Shown: piece after piece, positions 17,296 through 25,545 of the stretch
How the letters are laid out: each line of letters starts with the position of its first letter
Numbering within the stretch: position 1 is the first letter of the stretch
Assembly (NCBI GenBank): GCA_048264105.1
Contig: JBLXDJ010000001.1
Span: 62,001-126,000, forward strand
Direction: 5' to 3'
DNA from: Oceanospirillum sp048264105
GTDB taxonomy: Bacteria; Pseudomonadota; Gammaproteobacteria; Pseudomonadales; Halomonadaceae
Length of the DNA stretch: 64,000 bases
Position numbers and translations under genes: made by a program
Notes under the pieces: generated by a model
Databases searched by the model: none
What the model was told of the DNA's origin: nothing
Seen by the model: only the letters and a program-made list of their open reading frames with translations

Positions 17296-18024
17296 ATGAA
17301 AATTGGTATTTTGGCGACCGGTATCACGCCAGATGAGTTACTGAACGAGTACGGTTCCTACGCGGACATGTTTGTACAGCTGTTCCAGCAGTCCGGGCAT
17401 AACTTTGAATATCAGGTTTTTGATGTACGCGACGGTCACTTCCCCGGTGGCGCAACCGAGTGTGACGGCTGGATCATCACTGGTTCTAAATTCAATGTGT
17501 ATCAGAACCTGCCCTGGATGCAGCAGCTGAAAGAGCTGGTGCTGGAGATCCATCGTGCAGAGCGTCCGTTAGTGGGCATCTGCTTTGGTCACCAGATTGT
17601 GGCGGATGCCTTTGGCGGCCGTGTCGATAAATACCCCGGTGGCTGGGGTGTGGGTCTGCACAGCTATGAAGTGAAGCCTGCCTTTAACTTTCTGAAAGGT
17701 GCGCCATCTTCATTCTGCATCAGCGCGATGCATCAGGATCAGGTACTGACCAAGCCGGACAACGCTGAAGTGTTCGCGTCTTCCGAATTCTGCAGCTATG
17801 CCGGTCTGGTTTATGACGACCGCATTATGACCTTCCAGGCGCACCCTGAGTTTAATGTCAGCTACGAAAACAAGCTTATCTCTCTGCGTAAAGGTGATGT
17901 GATTCCTGATGAAACTGCCGAGCTGGGTCTGGCAACGGTTAATGAGAAAGATGCCGAAACCGACTCCGTTATGGTGGCGCACTGGATGGCTGATTTCCTG
18001 ACACAGCGTGCACCTGCGGCCTGA
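17296..18024 (+). CDS. Class I glutamine amidotransferase, possible gamma-glutamyl-amine hydrolase (first copy)
   Basis: The ATG at 17296 gives MKIGILATGITPDELL, 242 residues; an in-frame GTG three codons upstream is less likely. The catalytic Cys is C96 in PLVGICFGHQ, and the His/Glu pair is H183/E185 in FQAHPEF. The sequence is GMP-synthase-amidotransferase-like rather than PuuD/peptidase-C26-like. Its position after the polyamine transporter suggests hydrolysis of gamma-glutamyl-GABA or a related compound, as for Pseudomonas PauD-type enzymes (inference). A close paralogue lies at 20439. Confidence 0.85.
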   Translation: MKIGILATGITPDELLNEYGSYADMFVQLFQQSGHNFEYQVFDVRDGHFPGGATECDGWIITGSKFNVYQNLPWMQQLKELVLEIHRAERPLVGICFGHQIVADAFGGRVDKYPGGWGVGLHSYEVKPAFNFLKGAPSSFCISAMHQDQVLTKPDNAEVFASSEFCSYAGLVYDDRIMTFQAHPEFNVSYENKLISLRKGDVIPDETAELGLATVNEKDAETDSVMVAHWMADFLTQRAPAA

Positions 18025-18378
18025 TCAGACAGGTTCTGTAACGATTGGGTTAACCCGATCGTGCCACTGTCTTATGCAGACCGTTACGCGCAGGCCGTCG
18101 TTCGTTGGTTTTGACCGTCTGGCTTGTTATACCGGTTGTTCTCGGTAAGAGGGCAACCGGTTTAGTCAAACCACTGTCTGCGCGATTCAGGTAGAAAGCC
18201 TCTATTAAAACAAGCCGTATTGAGCGGCGAATCTCCAAGCGTACTGACTGCTAATAATAACGAACCGATTCAGGCTGTTGATTAGAGTATTTGGTCAGTT
18301 TTTACTGGCTGAACTCCGGGCTTTGTGTCGGCAAACTCCCTATCAGGGCAGCAGCTTTGCTGCACGAGGTAAACGATT
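18025..18378. promoter_or_regulatory. 354-bp intergenic region before the chemoreceptor
   Basis: No gene is supported here. Two inverted repeats are visible: 18043-18060 (GATTGGGTT/AACCCGATC, one mismatch) just after the amidotransferase stop, and ACCGGTTG/CAACCGGT at 18131-18138 and 18154-18161. A chemoreceptor promoter must lie here, but no clear sigma-28 box was recognised. Confidence 0.45.
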
Positions 18379-20412
18379 ATGCCAATCACTGCAGCGGCAT
18401 CGACCCCTTCTGCCACCTCTGAACGTGGCCTTTCGCGTTTAGAATCCCTTTCTGTCGGCCAGCGAATCACCCTGACTTTAGGGTTGATCCTGACACTCTT
18501 TATGCTGACCTCTGCCAGCGCTTACTACAGTTTCAGTTCTGTGGGACGTGATGTGGGCGTGGTGGTGAATAAGGCCTCACCAAGGGTCTATCTCAGTGGC
18601 AACCTGCGGGGTAATCTGGCCGAGACCCAGTATCTGTTATTGCAGCTGATCTCCGGTCATCAAGCGGACGGTACCCGTATAGAGCAACGTCTTAAGGGGC
18701 TTGGTCAGGCGTTCGAACAGGATTTTGCCCAGCTGAAGCGGTTGGGTGTTAAAGGTGTGGACGACGCTGAACAGCTCAGCGCGCAGATTTTCCGTCTGGC
18801 AGCCCAAATGGTGCAGTCACAGTCCACCTATCAGCAGGGCTTAGCGGTGGTTGAAGCCCAGCGCAAAGACTTTAAATATCTCACCTCTGAAATGGGCTAC
18901 ACCCTGGAAGACCTGCTCTATGAAGAGTTTCGCTACGAATATCTCTCGCTGCTGAAGCCGATCCGGGATGATATCGCCTTTATGAATACCGGTATCCGTC
19001 AGGTGTTGCTGATGGATAATTACGCCGAAGCACAGGTGGCCGCCGAAGATATTCAGCGTAAGTTAGCGTCTATCGATAATGCGATTGCCCGGGCACCGGC
19101 GCTGGATCAGGAAGTGGCGGATATTCTGAATGAAACCTGGTTGCCCTTTAAAGCTCAGCTGACCGATCCGAATCTGAGTCTGCAGCAACATCTGGCGGCG
19201 CTGAAGGCGATGCAGCAGTCAGAGCAGCAGATGGTCAGTATCGAACAGCTGGTGGCGCAAAGTGAGCAGCAGATCGCGGGTTTTATTCAGTCGGCACGGG
19301 ATCAGGCGGCCAGCGCCACCACAAACACGCTGGATACGCTGTCTCAGGGTAAGAGCATTATTGTCCTTGGGGCGTTGGCGGCTATGCTGTTGTCGCTTTT
19401 TCTGGGCATCCGGCTGATCCGTTATCTGCAAAAGGCACTGGCAAGGCTGGTGGGTGCCATTGGCCGTATCGCCGATGGTGATCTGACCACCCGGGTTCCC
19501 GTGGAAGGTAACGATGAGATCACTCAGGTTGCGGTCAGTACGAATACACTGGCGCAGCATCTGCATGATCTGGTGGATCAGATCAGTCATACCGTGCAGG
19601 CAGTGCATGATGCGGCTCAGATCAGCCAGACGATCGGTGAGCAAACCCTCACCGGTGCCGAGCAGCAAAGCACCCAGACCAATCGTCTCGCGGCCACCGC
19701 CAGTGAGATGGAAGCCAGTGCCCGTGAAGTAGCCGAGCACGCCGAGCAGACCCGTATGAGCGCGCAACAGGCGGAAGAGGTGCTGCACGCCAGCCACCAT
19801 GATCTGGAACAGAGTCGTCAGGCGATTGCTCATCTGGCGGATCAGGTGCAGGCATCCATGCAGCAGGTTTCCGATCTTAAAGAGCGCAGCGATGGCATCA
19901 GCGATGTGGTGGATGTGATTCGCTCCGTGGCGGAACAAACCAACCTGCTGGCACTGAATGCAGCCATTGAGGCCGCCCGTGCCGGTGAAGCCGGTCGTGG
20001 TTTTGCGGTGGTGGCTGATGAGGTACGCTCGCTGGCTTCCCGTACACAGGAATCTGTGGGCGAGATCGAAGAGATTATCCTGCGCCTGCAGGAAGGTGCT
20101 CAGCAGGCGGCAAATACTCTGTCCGGTTGCAGTCAGGAGGCCAGTGAATACAGTCAGCAGCTGAACACTAGTCTTGAAGCGCTGCATCAGGTGAGTGATA
20201 CCGTACAATCCATGAGTCAGATGAATGCGCAGGTGGCCACCGCAACGGATCAGCAGAGCAGTACCGTGGCAGATATCAGCCAGAGTCTGAGTGAGATTCA
20301 TACCATTACTACCCAGACCACCGATGGTGCCGAGCGCTCCTCTCATCAGAGTGAGCGACTGCTTACGCTATCGGATGATCTGTCCGGTCTGACGGCTCGT
20401 TTCAAGGTCTGA
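18379..20412 (+). CDS. Methyl-accepting chemotaxis protein with long helical sensor domain
   Basis: The 677-residue receptor has a first membrane segment at about 31-50, a long (about 270-residue) mostly helical periplasmic domain resembling the helical-bimodular class, a second segment near 327-347, a HAMP domain, and a cytoplasmic signalling domain. The conserved tip reads VAEQTNLLALNAAIEAARAG (about 515-535). The periplasmic domain is not PAS- or Cache-like. Because it lies between two glutamine amidotransferase paralogues in a polyamine region, it may sense a polyamine or its product (inference). Confidence 0.9.
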   Translation: MPITAAASTPSATSERGLSRLESLSVGQRITLTLGLILTLFMLTSASAYYSFSSVGRDVGVVVNKASPRVYLSGNLRGNLAETQYLLLQLISGHQADGTRIEQRLKGLGQAFEQDFAQLKRLGVKGVDDAEQLSAQIFRLAAQMVQSQSTYQQGLAVVEAQRKDFKYLTSEMGYTLEDLLYEEFRYEYLSLLKPIRDDIAFMNTGIRQVLLMDNYAEAQVAAEDIQRKLASIDNAIARAPALDQEVADILNETWLPFKAQLTDPNLSLQQHLAALKAMQQSEQQMVSIEQLVAQSEQQIAGFIQSARDQAASATTNTLDTLSQGKSIIVLGALAAMLLSLFLGIRLIRYLQKALARLVGAIGRIADGDLTTRVPVEGNDEITQVAVSTNTLAQHLHDLVDQISHTVQAVHDAAQISQTIGEQTLTGAEQQSTQTNRLAATASEMEASAREVAEHAEQTRMSAQQAEEVLHASHHDLEQSRQAIAHLADQVQASMQQVSDLKERSDGISDVVDVIRSVAEQTNLLALNAAIEAARAGEAGRGFAVVADEVRSLASRTQESVGEIEEIILRLQEGAQQAANTLSGCSQEASEYSQQLNTSLEALHQVSDTVQSMSQMNAQVATATDQQSSTVADISQSLSEIHTITTQTTDGAERSSHQSERLLTLSDDLSGLTARFKV

Positions 20413-20438
20413 ACTGAATTTACTATAAGGAACGTCCC

Positions 20439-21176
20439 ATGATCACACTGGGTATCTTAATCACGGACACGGGTCCGGCCCCCTTGCTGCAGCAGCACGG
20501 CACCTTCGCCGATCTGTTTGAGCGGTTGCTGAATGCCACCGATGTTGCTTTTGCCTACCGTCGTTACTCAGTGATTGATGGAGAGTTTCCTGTCAGCACT
20601 GACGAGTGTGATGCCTGGCTGATTACAGGTTCCGTGCATGGGGTTTATGATGATCTGCCGTGGATGGCACCGTTAAAGGTTCTGATCCGCACTCTGCACG
20701 AAGAGAAACGTCCGTTGGTCGGCATCTGCTTTGGTCATCAGATCATCGCTGACGCCCTTGGCGGGCGGGTAGAGAAGTTTGATGGCGGCTGGAATCTGGG
20801 CATCAAACAGTATCAGGTGACTGAGCAGCTGCCATGCTTTGCAGATGGCGAGAACAGTGAGCCGGTTACTGAGTTTGCCATTAACGCCATCCATCAGGAT
20901 CAGGTGCTGGATATTCCCAAAGGCTGTCGGGTATTCGCCAGTGCCCCCCGTTGCGCCAATGCAGGCCTTGTCTGGGGCGATCATATCCTGACGTTTCAGG
21001 GACACCCCGAGTTTCATCGCCAGTATGAGGATGATCTGCTGCGGGCTGATCTGGGTGTAGTCTTCCCGGATGAAGAGCTGCAACCCGCCCTTAACAGCCT
21101 TGCGCAAGATGCGTTGGATGACCAGCAGGCAGGGCAGTGGATCGCCCGGTTTATTCAGCATGCGGTAAACCGTTAG
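20439..21176 (+). CDS. Class I glutamine amidotransferase, second copy
   Basis: The 245-residue paralogue of the protein at 17296 starts MITLGILITDTGPAPLLQ. It has the nucleophile C97 in PLVGICFGHQ and the His-Glu pair in FQGHPEF. The two copies share the whole layout, including TDECDAWLITGS against TECDGWIITGS, so they arose by duplication, but they have diverged clearly, so substrates or conditions may differ. It begins 26 bp after the chemoreceptor stop, with AAGG upstream, and is probably co-transcribed with the receptor gene. Confidence 0.85.
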   Translation: MITLGILITDTGPAPLLQQHGTFADLFERLLNATDVAFAYRRYSVIDGEFPVSTDECDAWLITGSVHGVYDDLPWMAPLKVLIRTLHEEKRPLVGICFGHQIIADALGGRVEKFDGGWNLGIKQYQVTEQLPCFADGENSEPVTEFAINAIHQDQVLDIPKGCRVFASAPRCANAGLVWGDHILTFQGHPEFHRQYEDDLLRADLGVVFPDEELQPALNSLAQDALDDQQAGQWIARFIQHAVNR

Positions 21177-21281
21177 GTCGATTCTTTATTGTTCCTGCTT
21201 CAGACCGCATAACCAAAAACGCCAGCTTCTGTTTTTAGCAGTTAGCTGGCGTTTTAGTTTGAAGTTGGGGGCTTGTGAAAA

Positions 21282-22004
21282 TTAACTACCCGCACCACTT
21301 AGCTGAAACGGTGAGCCACCGGGAATCAGGCGTTTACCGGTAAGGCCGTTAAACTCGGCCTGTGCTGCTGCCACACAAAACTCATTTAAAGCACTGTAGT
21401 ATTGAGCTTTTGCGCTGGAGAGGCGGCGCAGGTACAGCTCGTATTTGCGTTTCGCTTCTTTACCGGTGCGGCTGGAAGCGATCTGCTGGCGCAGTTCACC
21501 CAGATAAACCAGAAGTTCCTGAACATCCTCAAAGGCATCTTCACTATCTTTCAGCAGGTCTTCGTAGCGGCGGTTTTCCTGACGGATCAGGTCGCGGATA
21601 TCGGCAGAACGTGTTTTACGGGGTTTATCTTTGGTCAGTGAGATCTGAATCGCCGGATAGTGCTTCGGCTCGATACCACGCTTGGAAGGAATCCCCATGC
21701 GGAAGCGGGCAGGGTTCAGAATATCTTCGGTCAGCTCTTCAGCGATGGTCAGGTTGTACAGATAGTTATGAAAAGCTTCGCGGGTGCTGATCTGATTTTT
21801 AACCAGTTGCTTGTGAAGTTGCAGGGCTTTTTCAGTTTGTGTCTTCAGTCGTTTGGCTTCTTCTGCCAGTGGGTCGGCACTTTCTGCGTAGAACTGAGCC
21901 GCGCTCATGACCGCCGCATTGGCGCTGTTCGCCAGCATCACCATGCCGGTAGCCATCAAAGCGATCAGCAGCAGATAGCGCATTAAAGAGAACAGAGTCG
22001 TCAT
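21282..22004 (-). CDS. Exported protein of unknown function
   Basis: The ATG at 22004 has GAGGTAA upstream and gives 240 residues; the longer frame to 22094 is unsupported. A hydrophobic N-terminus (LLLIALMATGMVMLANS) ending in ANA looks like a signal peptide cut before AVMSAAQFY. The rest is charged and largely helical, with long alternating Lys/Arg/Glu stretches (EEAKRLKTQTEKALQLHKQL and RQENRRYEDLLKDSEDAFED) suggesting coiled coil. No family is recognised. It lies between polyamine genes on the opposite strand from the amidotransferase, so a periplasmic accessory role is possible but unsupported. Confidence 0.7.
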   Translation of the reverse strand: MTTLFSLMRYLLLIALMATGMVMLANSANAAVMSAAQFYAESADPLAEEAKRLKTQTEKALQLHKQLVKNQISTREAFHNYLYNLTIAEELTEDILNPARFRMGIPSKRGIEPKHYPAIQISLTKDKPRKTRSADIRDLIRQENRRYEDLLKDSEDAFEDVQELLVYLGELRQQIASSRTGKEAKRKYELYLRRLSSAKAQYYSALNEFCVAAAQAEFNGLTGKRLIPGGSPFQLSGAGS

Positions 22005-22352
22005 GGGAGTTACCTCGTTATTTTTCCTGAGGGGAACCGAGCGTGATGGCATCCTGCCAGTGCTGCAGCCCAGGGCTGCTGTACGGTTCCGCAATAATTG
22101 AGTTTTCAGATAAGGTTTAATTTAAGCACAGCTACTGACACGCAATGTTGAGGTTTTGTAAAGGCTGTGTAGGGAAGTGCAACGGTGTTTTGGGATTGAT
22201 GTCGCAGTGGGCAGAGGCTGCCAAAGAAAAGCCCCGCTCTTGTTTCCAGAGGCGGGGCTTTTCTGTCTTTCTTCATTGAAAGTCGCTATCAAGTGCCGAG
22301 CCGTGACGCCAGCAACTCAATTTTCGGTCAACCTTCTCAGGTTGGTGCGTGA
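22005..22352. other. 348-bp intergenic region with terminator
   Basis: This stretch holds the promoter and leader of the exported-protein gene and the terminator at 22227-22262. No coding frame is supported. Confidence 0.6.
22227..22262. terminator. Bidirectional terminator after second polyamine-binding protein
   Basis: AAAAGCCCCGC and GCGGGGCTTTT pair around a 14-nt loop. It would end the minus-strand binding-protein transcript. Confidence 0.85.
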
Positions 22353-23468
22353 TTAGCGGCCGGTTTTAATATCGGTCCACAGACGGTTACGCACTTTCAG
22401 TACCGACATAGACGGTTTGTCGGTCATGTACAGTTTGGCTTTGGTCGCCTCATCCGGGTAGATGGCAGGGTCGCCTACAATCTCAGCATCAACCAGTTCG
22501 GTCGCGTTTTTGTTCGGATTCGCGTACCAGACGTAGTCGGTGATCTCAGCGATGATCTCAGGACGCAGCAGGAAGTTGATAAACTTGTGCGCGTTCTCAG
22601 AGTTCTTGGCATCGGCCGGAATCAGCAGCATATCAAACCAGATCTCGGTACCTTCTTTCGGGATGGTGTACAGCACTTCCACACCGTTACCGGCTTCTTC
22701 TGCACGGGCAGCCGCCTGGAAGACATCACCGGAGTAACCTACCGCCACACAGCTGTCGCCGTTAGCCAGATCGTTAACATACTGAGATGAGGTGAACTGC
22801 TTCACATAAGGGCGAACGGCGGTCAGCACTTCTGCTGCCGGGCCATTCATCTTGTATGCGGAGCGGCTGTTGCTGGTTGGGCTTTCACCGGCGTAGTTCA
22901 GAGCAAACGGAATCATCTCATCGGCAGAATCGAGGAAGGTTACGCCACACTCCTGCAGTTTCTTGATATTTTCCGGTTTGAAGATCAGATCCCAGCTGTC
23001 CACGGGTGCATCTTCACCCAGGGCTTTTTTCACCATTTCCGGGTTGTAGCCGATACCTGTGGTGCCCCACAGATAAGGTACGCCGTACTGGTTGCCGGGA
23101 TCTTTCTTGCTCAGGGTTTTCATCAGATCGCGGTCAAGGTTCTTCAGGTTAGTCAGCTGATCTTTGTTCAGCTTCATGAAGATGCCGGCTTTGATCTGAA
23201 GCTCCATAAAGTGAGAGCTTGGTACGACAAGGTCGTAACCTGAGTTACCGGCCAGCAGCTTGGCTTCCAGAATCTCGTTGCTGTCGTAAACGTCGTAGTT
23301 CACCTTGATGCCGGTTTCTTTTTCAAACTTGGCGATGGTGTCCTCGGCGATATAGTCCGACCAGTTATAGAAGTTCAGCACTTCTTCTGCCTGTGCCGTC
23401 GCGGCGGTAAAGGCAAGAGTCAGGGCTGACAGGGTCAGCTTGAGACGGGGCATTATCGTTTTTTTCAT
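22353..23468 (-). CDS. Second polyamine-binding periplasmic protein (PotF/SpuD/SpuE-like)
   Basis: The 371-residue protein has a signal peptide ending in ATAQA and the mature start EEVLNFYNWSDYIAEDT. It keeps the PotF blocks FEKETGIKVNYDVYDSNE, LANGDSCVAVGYSGDVFQAA and C-terminal LWTDIKTGR. AGGAAAG precedes the ATG. There is no permease or ATPase gene beside it, so it probably shares PotGHI or extends their range to another polyamine such as spermidine (inference). It lies 116 bp downstream of a second gamma-glutamylpolyamine synthetase gene on the same strand. Confidence 0.92.
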   Translation of the reverse strand: MKKTIMPRLKLTLSALTLAFTAATAQAEEVLNFYNWSDYIAEDTIAKFEKETGIKVNYDVYDSNEILEAKLLAGNSGYDLVVPSSHFMELQIKAGIFMKLNKDQLTNLKNLDRDLMKTLSKKDPGNQYGVPYLWGTTGIGYNPEMVKKALGEDAPVDSWDLIFKPENIKKLQECGVTFLDSADEMIPFALNYAGESPTSNSRSAYKMNGPAAEVLTAVRPYVKQFTSSQYVNDLANGDSCVAVGYSGDVFQAAARAEEAGNGVEVLYTIPKEGTEIWFDMLLIPADAKNSENAHKFINFLLRPEIIAEITDYVWYANPNKNATELVDAEIVGDPAIYPDEATKAKLYMTDKPSMSVLKVRNRLWTDIKTGR

Positions 23469-23533
23469 CAGCTTTCCTTTCCTGTTTTTTCTAATTGTGA
23501 ACGTTTCAGGGCGTATTTTTATGCTTTTGAACG

Positions 23534-23590
23534 ATCTGTTATGGGTTTAAACGGCCAGTTATCGATTAAACAGCCGGTTATTAATTAAAC
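23534..23590 (-). repeat. Three 19-bp tandem units spanning the stop of the second glutamine synthetase
   Basis: On the minus strand the units begin at 23590, 23571 and 23552 with GTTTAAT, GTTTAAT and GTTTAAA, each followed by a ATAAC-containing tail. The first unit contains the last Val codon and the TAA stop, so every copy carries a GTT-TAA. Confidence 0.85.
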
Positions 23591-24931
23591 CGTCAGCAGC
23601 AGGTATTCCCGCTCCCATGAGCTGATTACCTTGTTAAAGGTTTCAAACTCGGCGCGTTTTACACCGATGTAGGCATCAACAAACTGGTCGCCGAAAATCT
23701 CTTTCAGTTCCGGGCAATCTTCCAGCAGGCGCAGTCCCTCTTCAAGGGTACGGGCGACTTCGACCTGATCACCTTCTTCCGCTGCGGCATCTGTGGTCGG
23801 TTTAGTGGGCTGAATTTTGCCTTTCAGACCCAGATAACCACAGGCAAGACTTGCGGCAATGGCCAGATAGGGGTTGCAGTCGGCACCCGGGAAGCGGTTC
23901 TCGATACGGGTCGCTACCGGTGGCGCTTCCGGAGCACGCAGACCTGTGGTGCGGTTGTCTATGCCCCACTTGGTGTTAACCGGTGCCGACATATCCGGCG
24001 TGAAACGACGGTATGAGTTGACGTTTGGTGCGTAGAAACTGATCGCGTTTGGCGTGTACTTCTGCAGACCGCCCAGATAGTGATAGAACTCAGGGCTGAA
24101 CTTCTCGCCATCTTTACCGGCAAAGATGTTCTCGCCGGTTTTAATGTCGATCAGGCTCTGGTGAATGTGCATAGAGCTGCCCGGCTCTTCTTCCATCGGT
24201 TTAGCCATAAAGGTGGCATAAGCGCCGTGCTTCATGGCGGCTTCCCGCAGGGTGCGCTTAAAGATAAACACCTGATCCGCCAGCTTGAGCGGGTCACCGT
24301 GGAGGAAGTTAATCTCCATCTGTGCAGCACCGGTCTCATGGATCAGCGTGTCCACGTCCAGTCCCTGCGCTTCGCAGTAATCGTAAAGAGTATCTACTAG
24401 CGGATCGAACTCGTTTACCGCATCAATGCTGTAAGACTGACGGGCGGTTTCACGACGACCGGAGCGGCCAATAGCGGGCTTCAGGTGGTAATCCGGATCG
24501 ATATTCTTCTGTACCAGATAAAACTCAACCTCTGGTGCGATAACGGGCTTCAGACCCTCTTTCTCAAACAGAGAAAGTACATAACGCAGAATTGAGCGGC
24601 AGGAGAGCGGGTGCAGTTTGCCATCGGTGGTGTAGCAGTCGTTGATCACCTGAGCGGTCGGCTCGTTGGCCCAGGGTACGATACGTAAGGTGTCGGGGTC
24701 GGGCTGAAGAATCATATCCTTGTCGGCCGCATCGACAATATCGAAGTGGTTAGCAGCCCAGTCGCCGGTAACGGTCTGCACCAGCAGGGTCTCCGGGATG
24801 CGGCCACCTTTCTCATCGAGAAATTTCTTCGGTGGGTAAAATTTGCCACGGGCATTACCGGTCATGTCCGGCAGTGTGGATTCAACTTCTGTGATTGCGT
24901 TCTCTTTGAGAAACCTGGCTACGGCTTCCAT
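23585..24931 (-). CDS. Second glutamine synthetase-family gamma-glutamylpolyamine synthetase (SpuB type)
   Basis: The 448-residue protein has the same fold and key blocks as the first copy: LPDMTGNARGKFYP, PEVEFYLVQ, IHETGAAQMEINF, MHIHQSL, and IDNRTTGLRAP with ENRFPGADCNPYL. It resembles Pseudomonas SpuB more than SpuI. In Pseudomonas several such ligases glutamylate different amines, so two copies may divide putrescine, cadaverine, diaminopropane or spermidine between them (family knowledge, assignment inferred). It is transcribed away from puuB, with a 614-bp divergent promoter region. Confidence 0.88.
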   Translation of the reverse strand: MEAVARFLKENAITEVESTLPDMTGNARGKFYPPKKFLDEKGGRIPETLLVQTVTGDWAANHFDIVDAADKDMILQPDPDTLRIVPWANEPTAQVINDCYTTDGKLHPLSCRSILRYVLSLFEKEGLKPVIAPEVEFYLVQKNIDPDYHLKPAIGRSGRRETARQSYSIDAVNEFDPLVDTLYDYCEAQGLDVDTLIHETGAAQMEINFLHGDPLKLADQVFIFKRTLREAAMKHGAYATFMAKPMEEEPGSSMHIHQSLIDIKTGENIFAGKDGEKFSPEFYHYLGGLQKYTPNAISFYAPNVNSYRRFTPDMSAPVNTKWGIDNRTTGLRAPEAPPVATRIENRFPGADCNPYLAIAASLACGYLGLKGKIQPTKPTTDAAAEEGDQVEVARTLEEGLRLLEDCPELKEIFGDQFVDAYIGVKRAEFETFNKVISSWEREYLLLTV

Positions 24932-25545
24932 AACTCACCTTCGTATTGTTTTTGGTCAGCAAAATATGTTGTCAGCAGATTGAGTCGGACTCTGGTGAAT
25001 ACCCTGTTGATTCCGGTTAATTGCATCCGGGGGTTTAAACCATCTTATAGCGAAGCCTGAACTGGCTGTCTGCTGCTTTTATTAGTCACTTGTCATTTTT
25101 CTCAGCCATGCTGAATAAAACAGATCGGGTTTACCGGTTTGCAGTACCGCTGCAGATCTCGAACGCGTCGGTAACCGTGTTGTGTGGTCTGTTCTGATAC
25201 AAATTGATAAACCGAATCATGTTTCGGTTTCTAGGCTAGGTGAAAAAAAATTCTAAAGCAACAGAAAGTTTTTCTGAAAATATGGAAAAGTTGTTTTTTG
25301 TTTTTATTAAATCCCTGTAGGTCGCTATTTTTCGGGCTTGTCTGTAAATATTATTAGAAGTATTATTCGGTTTGTTGTGGGGTTTGTTATCCTCGGGCGG
25401 CTTTTGTTCTGGGTATGGTTTGTGACCCAAAGTGCATCATAAAGTGGTTTTTAATGCTTTGTGTGCACATAAACGGGGCGCAGCTGACAACGATGAAACA
25501 GCACAGATTCAGAAGCCGCAGGGATGGATTTTTGGAGATTTCAAT
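24932..25545. promoter_or_regulatory. Divergent promoter region between glutamine synthetase and puuB
   Basis: No gene is supported in this A/T-rich 614-bp stretch; the frame upstream of the puuB ATG lacks a ribosome-binding site. An inverted repeat AAACCGAA-N6-TTCGGTTT lies at 25209-25230 and is a candidate operator. The TGTGATCACA motif of the GntR region is absent, so control here is probably by another protein, perhaps the nearby TetR. Confidence 0.5.

Noticed and set aside
19219..20346. Long minus-strand frame of 375 codons inside the chemoreceptor
   Set aside because: It is a mirror of the receptor's regular codon use; the receptor motifs are unambiguous.
25432..25545. N-terminal extension of puuB
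   Set aside because: No ribosome-binding site there; the ATG at 25546 has one and matches the family start.
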